Shown: piece after piece, positions 15,885-23,511 of the stretch | How the letters are laid out: each line of letters begins with the position of its first letter | Position numbering within the stretch: the first letter of the stretch is position 1 | NCBI GenBank assembly: GCA_900540595.1 | Contig: UQGL01000026.1 | Span: 1-36,646 of the forward strand | From: an uncultured Oscillospiraceae bacterium | GTDB lineage: Bacteria > Bacillota > Clostridia > Oscillospirales > Ruminococcaceae | Length of the DNA stretch: 36,646 bases | Direction of reading: 5' to 3' | Notes under the pieces: generated by a model | Database searches by the model: none | The model's input: only the letters and a program-made list of their open reading frames with translations | What the model was told of the DNA's origin: nothing | Translations under genes and position numbers: made by a program

Positions 15885-16012
15885 GACCGCCACGGCCTTG
15901 ATTTCGTGCGTACCGGAGATGGGCACCGTAAACTTGAAAATCTTATCGCCATCCTGCGCGGCAAACTCTTTGCCGTCCACAAACAGCGTGGCGCGGTGGA
16001 CGTAGCGTCGTC
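15885..16012 (-). pseudogene. GH2 gene fragment in the regulator 1-symporter 2 gap
   Basis: This stretch closely matches the coding strand of the GH2 gene at about 11034-11134 and 11189-11210, corresponding to residues in the beta domain after the barrel. Identity is high (TTGATTTCGTGCGT, CAAACAGCGTG and others), but about 53 bases present in the GH2 gene are missing at a short GCGG repeat. It is a scrap of a second GH2 copy, not a gene. Its position next to a second symporter and regulator implies that a whole GH2-GPH-AraC unit was once duplicated. The rest of the gap up to 16336 holds the symporter 2 promoter and no other gene. Confidence 0.85.
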
Positions 16013-16104
16013 CTATCGCCCATTGTCTGTAAATCAGGTTGCCTTGGCTATATCAGACATCCCACCCGAAAGAGAACAATTATATTGCTTGCAGAATCAA
16101 AATC

Positions 16105-16190
16105 TTGCTTTTTCACGCAAACTGCGCAATTTTATTATCTTTTAAGCAATATTGTGGTTTTCTTGCCGAGTCTGTTTTCAGTATAATATA
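16105..16190 (+). promoter_or_regulatory. Promoter region of GPH symporter 2
   Basis: TATAAT at 16182-16187 is a good -10 with no well-spaced -35. Upstream, TTGCTTTTTCACG (16105-16117) echoes the motif before the GH2/symporter 1 promoters. This supports AraC-type activation with related operators. The leader to the ATG at 16337 is about 140 bases. Confidence 0.55.
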
Positions 16191-16336
16191 GCCAGAAAAC
16201 GCCGCAGCGGGAGGCTCCCCGACAAAAATGTATTTTCGATATTTCTTCGCCATCCACTGCCGTGCAGAAGTATCCCAACACCCCAAGATTGTCCATCCTG
16301 CTGCGGAAAGTCAAAACACAGAAAGAAGGAAAATGT

Positions 16337-18109
16337 ATGCCAAGCAACACCTCTACCCATGGCGGACTGTTGGCGAATGCTTTTCAAAAGCCGTTTTGGA
16401 ACTCACGCATTACCTCTGCAAATGTGACAAAGAAAGAACTCATACTGGGGTATGTAGCAGGGCCCTTCGGTGCCATGCTGCTGCAGTCCATCGTAAACAG
16501 CTACTTTAACCAGTATCTGACAGACGTTTTGGGCTTTACGGTTTCACGCGGCGCGTGGATCGCCAGCTTTATGATCATCTTCCCGCTGTTCAGCAAAATT
16601 CTGGATGCCGTTACCAATGTCGTAATGGCGAAATTGCTGGATAAAACCACCTGCCGCCAAGGTAAGCTGCGCCCGTGGTTCCTGTTATCCCTGCCCATTA
16701 TCATCATCAGCCTGTTGATGATGTTCTGCATCCCGTTCCGTGATGTAAAGGCGCAGGCTGTCTGGATTATTATCTCCTACAACCTTTTCTACTCTGTCGG
16801 CTATACCATGTGGTATATGGCCTATGAGCTGAGCGCCGCCCTTTCTACCCGCAATTTCCAGCAGCGCAAAAGCAATTCTATGGCTGGGCAAATCACCAAG
16901 AATATGGGTACCGGCATAATCTCCATTCTGTTCCCCACGATTTTGGCAGCCGTCTGCCGTTTGACCGGCGGCAACAGCCGCGAGGGCTATCTGCTGTGCA
17001 TGGTCATTATGTGCTGTGTTGCCGTTCCGCTGACCTTTGTACAGTATTTCTACACCCGCGAGCGCATCACCGAGGAACGCCGTAACCAGTACGGCGTGAC
17101 CGGTCAGGCAGAAGCGGTAAAGGTCAAGGAAGCCACCTTTATGCAGCAGTTCCGTGCCTGCATTAAGGACAAGTATTGGATCATGCTGATCATCATGATC
17201 CTTCTGTATCAAATCACGAATGCTATGAAGGGCGTTTCGCAGGTCTACTACGCAGGCTGGGTCGTAAACGGAAACGCCTACGGCGAGTTTGCTTCCATTC
17301 AGGCCAAGTTCACCATGATTGCCATGGCTCCTATGGGACCCGCCCTGCTGGTTCTGCTGCCTTTGTTTAGGAAGTTCGGTCGCGAGAAGGTTATTATTGT
17401 CGGCTCCCTTATGACAATTCTCGGCTGTACGACCGCTTTTATCGGCGCAGGCAACACCGGCATGGTGTATGGCGGTACCGCACTGGGCAGTCTGGGCATG
17501 ATGACCTTTTTGTATTCTATGATGACCTTTATCGGTGACAGCATCGACCATGTGGAGTATTCACAGGGGATCCGCGTCGAGGGCTTTACCGCCGCACTGG
17601 TCGGCTTTGCCGAGATGTTCTCCAAGGGTATCGGGCAGGCGCTGTTCAATCTGGGGCTTGTGGTTTCCAAGTACACAACGCCCGAGCAGATCGGCAGCTT
17701 TGTAAATAAGAAAGGCAAGGAGATTGCTCTTTACGCCGACCAGCCCGCCGCAGCTACCCAGTGGATCAACATTTCTTATCAAGGCGCCATGATTGCACAG
17801 GGCGTGCTGTTCTTTGTGCTGTTCGCCTTCTTCTTCAAGATCGAGCGCGATATGCCCACCGTACAGCACGCACTGGAAGAGAAGAAGAAAGCCGAATGTG
17901 AGGCGCTGGGCATTGAGTACATCCCCCAGAGCGTCATGGAGCAGAAGGAACGCGCCAAGCAGAAGGAAGAAGCCGAAGCTGTCCGCATTGCCGAGCTGAA
18001 AGAGCGTTGCACCAAGCACGGCTTGAATTTCGACGCCGAAAACCAAAAGGTTCTGGACAAGCGTGCCAGGAAAGCCGCCCGCAAGGCTGCACGCAAAGGC
18101 AAAAAGTAA
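16337..18109 (+). CDS. GPH-family glycoside:cation symporter 2 with charged tail
   Basis: The ATG at 16337 follows AGAAGGAA; an upstream in-frame ATG at 16262 has no site. The 590 residues contain about 12 membrane segments and the family motif (SKILDAVTNVVMAKLLDKTTCRQGKLRPWFLLS). Usual members have 450-500 residues. The extra length is a lysine/glutamate-rich cytoplasmic tail from about residue 500 (ALEEKKKAECEALGIEY ... RARKAARKAARKGKK). The tail is predicted helical and strongly basic at the very end. Such tails occur in GPH proteins of gut Clostridia, but their role is unknown to me. It is a distant paralogue of symporter 1 and lies just before AraC regulator 2. The substrate is probably another glycoside. 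Confidence 0.88.
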   Translation: MPSNTSTHGGLLANAFQKPFWNSRITSANVTKKELILGYVAGPFGAMLLQSIVNSYFNQYLTDVLGFTVSRGAWIASFMIIFPLFSKILDAVTNVVMAKLLDKTTCRQGKLRPWFLLSLPIIIISLLMMFCIPFRDVKAQAVWIIISYNLFYSVGYTMWYMAYELSAALSTRNFQQRKSNSMAGQITKNMGTGIISILFPTILAAVCRLTGGNSREGYLLCMVIMCCVAVPLTFVQYFYTRERITEERRNQYGVTGQAEAVKVKEATFMQQFRACIKDKYWIMLIIMILLYQITNAMKGVSQVYYAGWVVNGNAYGEFASIQAKFTMIAMAPMGPALLVLLPLFRKFGREKVIIVGSLMTILGCTTAFIGAGNTGMVYGGTALGSLGMMTFLYSMMTFIGDSIDHVEYSQGIRVEGFTAALVGFAEMFSKGIGQALFNLGLVVSKYTTPEQIGSFVNKKGKEIALYADQPAAATQWINISYQGAMIAQGVLFFVLFAFFFKIERDMPTVQHALEEKKKAECEALGIEYIPQSVMEQKERAKQKEEAEAVRIAELKERCTKHGLNFDAENQKVLDKRARKAARKAARKGKK

Positions 18110-18112
18110 CGC

Positions 18113-18141
18113 TTGATGAAACAAAATGTCGCCGTTATAAT
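18113..18141 (+). promoter_or_regulatory. Promoter of AraC regulator 2 operon
   Basis: TTGATG (18113-18118) and TATAAT (18136-18141) are separated by 17 bases. The promoter starts right after the symporter 2 stop codon. The short inverted-repeat element lies between it and the regulator start. Confidence 0.75.
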
Positions 18142-18153
18142 AAAAGCAAACCT

Positions 18154-18236
18154 TAGGCAATACCGCACAATTCCCGCCTAACGGCTTAAGCACCGCTTCG
18201 GCGGCTGCGACACTTAGAATTATGCGGTCTTGCCCT
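18154..18236. repeat. Short inverted-repeat element (MITE/REP-like), copy 1
   Basis: GGCAATACCGCACAATTC on the left and the inverse of GGCAAGACCGCATAATTC on the right bound an 80-base GC-rich unit that can fold into a long hairpin (CCGCTTCGGCGG at its centre). Related sequences lie at 27174-27314 and 36592-36646, so it is a dispersed family. It has no coding capacity. It sits in the 5' leader of AraC regulator 2, where its hairpin could lower read-through. Confidence 0.8.
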
Positions 18237-18255
18237 TACAAAGGATGCGAGCTTT

Positions 18256-19476
18256 ATGACGGATTCAGAAAATCTTTTAAAGGCATTTCACAGCTTTGCC
18301 AATCTGTTTGAACCGATTTGGTTCTGGAAAATGGATAGTGCGTTCCATGTGCTGCAAAGCGATTGCCCCCACGAGTCCCTTTTCCGCAGTTTGCTGCTGC
18401 GGGAGGGACGCCGTGAGGCGATCGAAGCGCATATTGCCACCACCGATCGCCCGGTTTGCTTTACGGTACCCTCTATGCTTTCCTGGATCATCGGCTTTGC
18501 ACCGGAGGGCGGGAAAATCCACAACATCTATCTGGTCGGACCGTTTTTTCTGGATTATAAAGACCCGGAGAGCAGTGCCGACCGCATGGCACAGACAGAC
18601 CTGACGCAGGAGGCGCAGGCGGCTTTGCAGGCCGCCCTGCCGACCCTGCCGGTGCTGAGCAGTGAAACGCTGGTGCAGTATGCGGTTATCCTGCATTACT
18701 GCATCCGGCAGGAACGATTGGCGCCGTCGGAGGTAGTACACTATGTAGCCCGTCCCAAGACGCGGAAGCACTCCAAGAGCGTGGAAACCAATCAATTTGA
18801 AAAAAGCAGTGGCCGATGGTCGATGGAGCAGGATCTGCTGAACCGCATCCGCCGCGGCGATCTGTCTGCCGGCGAGGTGCTGACAAACGCCGGACCGGGG
18901 CAGTCCGTACAGGCCTTTGGCAATGTACAAAACCTGTACGCCATGCGGCTGAATCTGCATCAGCTTTTAACGTTGGTATCCCGCGCAGCCGTGGATGGCG
19001 GTTTGCCGCAGCGCACAGCCTTCTCGCTGTGTTCCGACTACCGCTGTCGCTTAGAAACGAGCCGCACCGCCAAAGAGCTCACGCAGATCGGCAATGAGAT
19101 GGTGCGTGATTATGCGGCCCGCGTCCATAATATGAAGCGCTATGTCAGGTGCTCCCCCGCGATACGCCTTTGCTGCGAGTATATCGATACCCATCCTGCC
19201 GACAAGCTGACGCTGGAGGGGCTGGCGGCAAAGGCCGGGTACTCCCCGTCCCATCTGTCCCGCAAGTTCTACCGCGAAATGGGCTGTTCCATCATCACCT
19301 ACATTCAAAACTCCAAGCTGGAACGCGCCTGCTACCTGTTGGCCAACACGATCAGAAGCGTGGATGATATCAGTGCCGAACTTGGCTTTAACGCAAGAAG
19401 CTATTTTACCACCGTATTCAAAAATCACATCGGTATGTCCCCTACCGAATACCGTCGGGAGAACAGCACGGTGTGA
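18256..19476 (+). CDS. AraC-family transcriptional regulator 2
   Basis: This 406-residue regulator has its two helix-turn-helix motifs at the C-terminus (TLEGLAAKAGYSPSHLSRKFYREMG, then SVDDISAELGFNARSYFTTVFKNHIGMSPTEYRREN). The N-terminal 300 residues are an effector region of the same type as in regulator 1. An AAAGGATG lies upstream of the ATG. It is the first gene of a plus-strand operon: the 2-hydroxyacid dehydrogenase starts 15 bases after its stop. It probably controls this operon and the preceding symporter gene. The inducer is unknown. Confidence 0.9.
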   Translation: MTDSENLLKAFHSFANLFEPIWFWKMDSAFHVLQSDCPHESLFRSLLLREGRREAIEAHIATTDRPVCFTVPSMLSWIIGFAPEGGKIHNIYLVGPFFLDYKDPESSADRMAQTDLTQEAQAALQAALPTLPVLSSETLVQYAVILHYCIRQERLAPSEVVHYVARPKTRKHSKSVETNQFEKSSGRWSMEQDLLNRIRRGDLSAGEVLTNAGPGQSVQAFGNVQNLYAMRLNLHQLLTLVSRAAVDGGLPQRTAFSLCSDYRCRLETSRTAKELTQIGNEMVRDYAARVHNMKRYVRCSPAIRLCCEYIDTHPADKLTLEGLAAKAGYSPSHLSRKFYREMGCSIITYIQNSKLERACYLLANTIRSVDDISAELGFNARSYFTTVFKNHIGMSPTEYRRENSTV

Positions 19477-19491
19477 AATCAGGAGGCTGCT

Positions 19492-20598
19492 ATGCCTAAA
19501 ATTCATAAGGTTGTCACCACCGTTTGGTACAACAAAAAAAATATGCACGACCTGCGGATGGTTTTTCCCGATGCGCAGTTCTGCTATGTAGACTTTTTTG
19601 ACAAGGAAAAACTGACCGCCGAGGTAAAGGACGCCGAGGTTGCCATTCTGTTGGGGGATGTGGAGCCCTGCCTGTTGGGCGAGAATTCCTTGCAATGGAT
19701 CCACTGCGACCACGCCGGGCTGAACGGAAGCGCCCGCCCCGAGGTATTTGCCCGCGGGATTCCCGTCACCGGGGCTGCCGGGCGCAGCGCCCCCGTGCTG
19801 GCCGAGCATTGCATCTACTTTATGCTGCAAGGCTGCTACCATACCAAGGAGCTGCTTCATGCGCAGGAAAATTGCCAATGGGGTGTGGATGGCATGAACC
19901 GCTGGCGCGGTCTGTATGGGCGCACCGTAGGCATTGTCGGCATGGGCAACAACGGCAGAATGTTGGCCGACCGGCTGCACGCCTTCGGTATGAAAATTCT
20001 TGCCTACGACAAGTTCCCCATCAAGGGCTATGAGTATCTGAAAGCAAAATACTGTGCCGACAAGGGCGACACCTTACAGCCGCTGCTGGAGCACAGCGAT
20101 TTTGTTGTGCTGACCTTGTCGCTGACCGATGAGACCTACCATATGATCAACCGCGATACGCTGGCGCAGATGAAGGACGGCGCATTTCTTGTCAATATGG
20201 CGCGCGGCGGGATCGTCTGCGCCGAGGATCTGATCGACGCACTGCGCAGCGGGAAGTTAAGCGGCGCTGGGTTGGATGTATTTGAGGAGCAGCCCCTTTC
20301 CCCAGAAAGCCCCCTGTGGAAGATGGAAAACATCTATATCACGCCCCACACTACCCCGCAGGTTCCCGACCGTGCCGCACGCAGCATCGAAATCATTCGG
20401 GAGAATGCCCGCCGCTTTGAGAACGGGGAGCCGCTTCTGAATCTGATGAAGCCCGCAGATGCCATGAACGGCGAAAAAGCGTCCGGCGGCTGGACCCGTG
20501 TGCTGAACAGCAAGGTTCCCAAGGAGCAGATCCAGATGGAAATGCTGGAGAAGTTTCTGGGCAAGCGGGACTGGACCACCCCCGAAGAATGGATGTGA
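19492..20598 (+). CDS. D-isomer-specific 2-hydroxyacid dehydrogenase family protein
   Basis: This 368-residue NAD(P)-dependent oxidoreductase has a Rossmann motif GIVGMGNNG (147-155), R238 in NMARGG and H286 in TPHTT. In the family the third catalytic residue is a Glu 29 positions after the Arg. Here that place holds Q267 (DVFEEQPL), unless the preceding E266 replaces it. The C-terminal 50 residues (KVPKEQIQMEMLEKFLGKRDW) extend beyond the usual end. An AGGAGG site precedes the start. Neighbouring genes act on tartronate semialdehyde and glycerate, so hydroxypyruvate, glyoxylate or an aldonate-derived 2-keto acid are reasonable substrates, but this is inference. Confidence 0.85.
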   Translation: MPKIHKVVTTVWYNKKNMHDLRMVFPDAQFCYVDFFDKEKLTAEVKDAEVAILLGDVEPCLLGENSLQWIHCDHAGLNGSARPEVFARGIPVTGAAGRSAPVLAEHCIYFMLQGCYHTKELLHAQENCQWGVDGMNRWRGLYGRTVGIVGMGNNGRMLADRLHAFGMKILAYDKFPIKGYEYLKAKYCADKGDTLQPLLEHSDFVVLTLSLTDETYHMINRDTLAQMKDGAFLVNMARGGIVCAEDLIDALRSGKLSGAGLDVFEEQPLSPESPLWKMENIYITPHTTPQVPDRAARSIEIIRENARRFENGEPLLNLMKPADAMNGEKASGGWTRVLNSKVPKEQIQMEMLEKFLGKRDWTTPEEWM

Positions 20599-20602
20599 AT
20601 GT

Positions 20603-22552
20603 ATGGAAGAAAAGCATTGGTGGCAGGGATACCCGTGGCGTATGCTGCAGACAAACCTGCGTGAAATCGATATGGCAGACATTGACGCGGATGCTTATGC
20701 CGAGCAACTGAAAGAATACGGTGCAACCGTTGTCACGCTGAATGCGGCGGGCATCATCGCCAGCTATCAGACACAGCTGGACTGCCAGATGCAAAGCCCT
20801 TACCTGACCGGCAGCAGTCTGCATGAAATCATAGATGCCTGCCATAAGCGCGGCATCCGCGTTATTGCACGAACGGATTTTTCCAAATTGCGTGAGGGCG
20901 TGTTTGCCAGGCATCCCGATTGGGCCTACCGCGACAAAAACGGGGAGGTCGTCAACTACAACGGCAATATCCAGACCTGCCCCAACGGTGCTTACCAGAA
21001 AGAAAAATCGCTGGAAATACTGCGGGAGGTTCTGACGACCCACCCCTTTGACGGCGTTTTCTGCAATATGAGTGGCTTTCTTGTGGTGGATTACAGCGGC
21101 GTGTACCACGGTCCCTGCCACTGTGAAAACTGCAAACGGCTGTTTAAAGAGCAGTACGGCTTGGATATTCCCGACCGCGATGACCCCCGCAGCCCGGATT
21201 ACCGCAAATATGCCGCTTTCAAGTCTGCCTGCACCAAGGCACAGCGGGAACGTCTGGTTCAAACCGTGCGCAGCATCAGCCCGGAATTGGCAATCAACAA
21301 TGTGGATTACATCCGCACCGAGTCTGCCACCGAGATCGGCGTACCGCAGTGGCAGTACAGTGCCTCCTGCAATGCACGGCGCACGGCAGGCCCGCTGCGG
21401 CTGCGCCCGGCTGACAACGCCAGCGTGGATTTTATGGGATTCCGCTATCGGGATTCCTCGGTCAGTGCCGGGCAATTGGCGCTGCGCCAGTGGCAGAACC
21501 TTGCCAATGCAGGCAGCGTGAGCCTGTATATTATGGGGCATTTGGACAACCACAAGGATCGAACGGCACTGAACGCATCCAAGGCTGCCTTTGCCTTCCA
21601 CAGGGAACACGAGGCGCTTTACCGTGGTCTGCAAAGTGCTGCCAAGGTGCTGCTGGTGACAAAACCCATCATGGCGCGCAGCGACCCCGAAGTGTACGGC
21701 TGGGTGCGTGCCCTGACCGAGAGCCACATTCCCTTTGACGAGGTAAAGCTGGCAGAACTGACGCCGGAGCTGCTGCGCCGCTGGGATGTGGTCATCTTAG
21801 GCGACGTAAAGCAGTGCAGCCCACAGCAGACGACCATGCTGGATGCATACGCCGCGCAGGGCGGCATTGTGCTGGCAAGCGGCAGCGCCCCGGCGCTGCA
21901 ATGCCTTGGCGTGGAGCGTGTACAGGCAAAGCTCACCGACTGTATGTCCACCGTATTTGAGCTTGGCGCAGCCGAGTCCGCCCTATTTCCCCGCAGTGCC
22001 AATGCCCATTATGTTGTTCCCGGTGCCTGTGTTTCCGAGATTCAATTTACGCCCGACACAAAAACTATGCTGCGCATGATTTCGGAGCATCCTTTCGGTC
22101 CGCCGGAGCTATGCTATTACACCGCCGTTACCGATGTTCCCGGTTTGGGCGTCACCCCCTACGGCAAGGGCAAGGGTATCTATATTCCTTGGTCGGTCGG
22201 CAGCTTCTACTACAATGAGGGCTATGACAATACCCTGCATTTTATGCAGGATGTCCTGCATGAATTCTGTGCCTTGCCGGAGCTGACCCCCGGTTTGCAT
22301 CCCAGCGTAGAGCTGACACTGAGCAAAAAGGCAGATATGCTGGCGGTTCAGCTTGTCAATGGCAGCGGCGTTTTTGCCAACAGCTATTTTGAGCCTGTAC
22401 CGATGCGGGATATAACCCTGCGTCTACCCGGATTGGCGGGAAAAACCGCCTTCGCACACAATGGCGGCAGCGTTTCCTGCGCGGATTCCGGCGACGATTT
22501 GGTTCTGACACTGGACAAGCTGAATGCTTATGAAATCATTACGGTACAATAA
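20603..22552 (+). CDS. GHL6-like putative glycoside hydrolase (TIM barrel plus trimerization-like domain)
   Basis: The 649 residues resemble the hypothetical glycosyl hydrolase 6 group (GHL6), often annotated as beta-galactosidase trimerization domain proteins. The barrel covers about residues 10-330 (WRMLQTNLREID, LHEIIDACHKRGIRVIARTDFSKL, FARHPDWAYRDKNGEV, HPFDGVFCNMSGFL). GPCHCENC at 170-177 is a CxCxxC motif, conserved in relatives as I recall and possibly binding metal. Residues 350-560 look like the class-I-amidotransferase-like domain of GH42 enzymes (RWDVVILGDVKQCSP, AAQGGIVLASG). No signal peptide is seen. It starts 4 bases after the dehydrogenase. To my knowledge GHL6 is a computationally defined family without an established activity. 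Confidence 0.75.
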   Translation: MEEKHWWQGYPWRMLQTNLREIDMADIDADAYAEQLKEYGATVVTLNAAGIIASYQTQLDCQMQSPYLTGSSLHEIIDACHKRGIRVIARTDFSKLREGVFARHPDWAYRDKNGEVVNYNGNIQTCPNGAYQKEKSLEILREVLTTHPFDGVFCNMSGFLVVDYSGVYHGPCHCENCKRLFKEQYGLDIPDRDDPRSPDYRKYAAFKSACTKAQRERLVQTVRSISPELAINNVDYIRTESATEIGVPQWQYSASCNARRTAGPLRLRPADNASVDFMGFRYRDSSVSAGQLALRQWQNLANAGSVSLYIMGHLDNHKDRTALNASKAAFAFHREHEALYRGLQSAAKVLLVTKPIMARSDPEVYGWVRALTESHIPFDEVKLAELTPELLRRWDVVILGDVKQCSPQQTTMLDAYAAQGGIVLASGSAPALQCLGVERVQAKLTDCMSTVFELGAAESALFPRSANAHYVVPGACVSEIQFTPDTKTMLRMISEHPFGPPELCYYTAVTDVPGLGVTPYGKGKGIYIPWSVGSFYYNEGYDNTLHFMQDVLHEFCALPELTPGLHPSVELTLSKKADMLAVQLVNGSGVFANSYFEPVPMRDITLRLPGLAGKTAFAHNGGSVSCADSGDDLVLTLDKLNAYEIITVQ

Positions 22553-22565
22553 AGGAGCACTTTAT

Positions 22566-23450
22566 ATGAAAATCGGATTTATCGGTTTAGGTATTATGGG
22601 CAAGCCGATGGCTAAAAATCTGCTGAAGGCAGGCTATACGGATCTGATGGTAAACAACCACAGCCAGGCCGCTGTGCAGGAGCTGCAGGCAGCCGGCGCC
22701 ACGGGTGCGACCCAGCAGGAAATCGGTGCGCAATGCGATGTTGTTATCACTATGCTGCCCAACTCCCCGCAGGTCAAGGAAGTTATGCTGGGGGACAACG
22801 GCGTAGCCGCACATATGAAACCGGGCGCGGTTTTTATCGACTGCTCCTCCATCAACCCGGTCGCATCCAAGGAAATTTACGCCGAGCTGCAGAACAAGGG
22901 TGTCGAAATGCTGGATGCCCCCGTTTCCGGCGGTGAGCCCAAAGCCATTGACGGCACCTTGAGTTTTATGGTCGGCGGCAAGCAGGAAATTTTTGACACC
23001 TATAAGCCAATTCTGGATGCTATGGGTTCCTCGGCTGTGCGCTGCGGCGATGTCGGCGCCGGCAACACCACCAAACTGGCAAACCAGATCATCGTTGCCT
23101 GCAACATTCAGGCGTTGGCGGAGGCGCTGACCCTTGCGCAAAAGGCCGGAGTCGAGCCGGATCTGGTATTTCAGGCCATCAAGGGCGGGCTGGCAGGCTC
23201 CACCGTCATGAACGCCAAAGCCCCCATGATGATCGCGGGCAACGATAAGCCCGGCTTCAAAATTGATTTGCACATCAAGGATCTGAACAATGTTCTGGAC
23301 TGCGCTCATTCCGTAGGTGCGCCCGTTCCCATGACCGCCGAGGTACAGGAAATTCTGCAATGGCTGCACAACCACGAGGGCGGGCAAAAGGATCACAGCG
23401 CCATTGCCCAGTATTATGAGTATCTGACCGGGATTCAGATCGGTCGCTGA
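22566..23450 (+). CDS. garR: 2-hydroxy-3-oxopropionate (tartronate semialdehyde) reductase
   Basis: The ATG at 22566 is chosen because AAAGGAG precedes it by 8-9 bases and the N-terminal KIGFIGLGIMG then begins at residue 2, as in the family. The 294 residues match the usual length. The NAD(P) motif is GLGIMG (7-12), the substrate-binding DAPVSGGEPKA contains S121, and K170 in GNTTKLANQ is the catalytic lysine of beta-hydroxyacid dehydrogenases. It reduces tartronate semialdehyde to D-glycerate in the cytoplasm. It lies 13 bases after the GHL6 gene and is followed by glycerate 2-kinase, which supports this role over 3-hydroxyisobutyrate dehydrogenase. Confidence 0.88.
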   Translation: MKIGFIGLGIMGKPMAKNLLKAGYTDLMVNNHSQAAVQELQAAGATGATQQEIGAQCDVVITMLPNSPQVKEVMLGDNGVAAHMKPGAVFIDCSSINPVASKEIYAELQNKGVEMLDAPVSGGEPKAIDGTLSFMVGGKQEIFDTYKPILDAMGSSAVRCGDVGAGNTTKLANQIIVACNIQALAEALTLAQKAGVEPDLVFQAIKGGLAGSTVMNAKAPMMIAGNDKPGFKIDLHIKDLNNVLDCAHSVGAPVPMTAEVQEILQWLHNHEGGQKDHSAIAQYYEYLTGIQIGR

Positions 23451-23460
23451 TGCCTGCTGT

Positions 23461-23489
23461 AAAGCCTGCCGCGAAAACGGCAGGCTTTT
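23461..23489 (+). terminator. Intercistronic hairpin between garR and glycerate kinase
   Basis: AAAGCCTGCCG and CGGCAGGCTTTT form a perfect 11-bp stem with a CGAAAA loop and a short T-run. It lies in the 61-base gap before the kinase and probably gives partial termination or mRNA end protection, so the kinase may be made at a lower level. Confidence 0.7.
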
Positions 23490-23511
23490 GACGATGTAAG
23501 GAGAACCCTAT

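Noticed and set aside
20393..21727. A 444-codon minus-strand frame over the GHL6 gene
   Set aside because: It is antisense to a recognisable gene in an operon, without a start signal.
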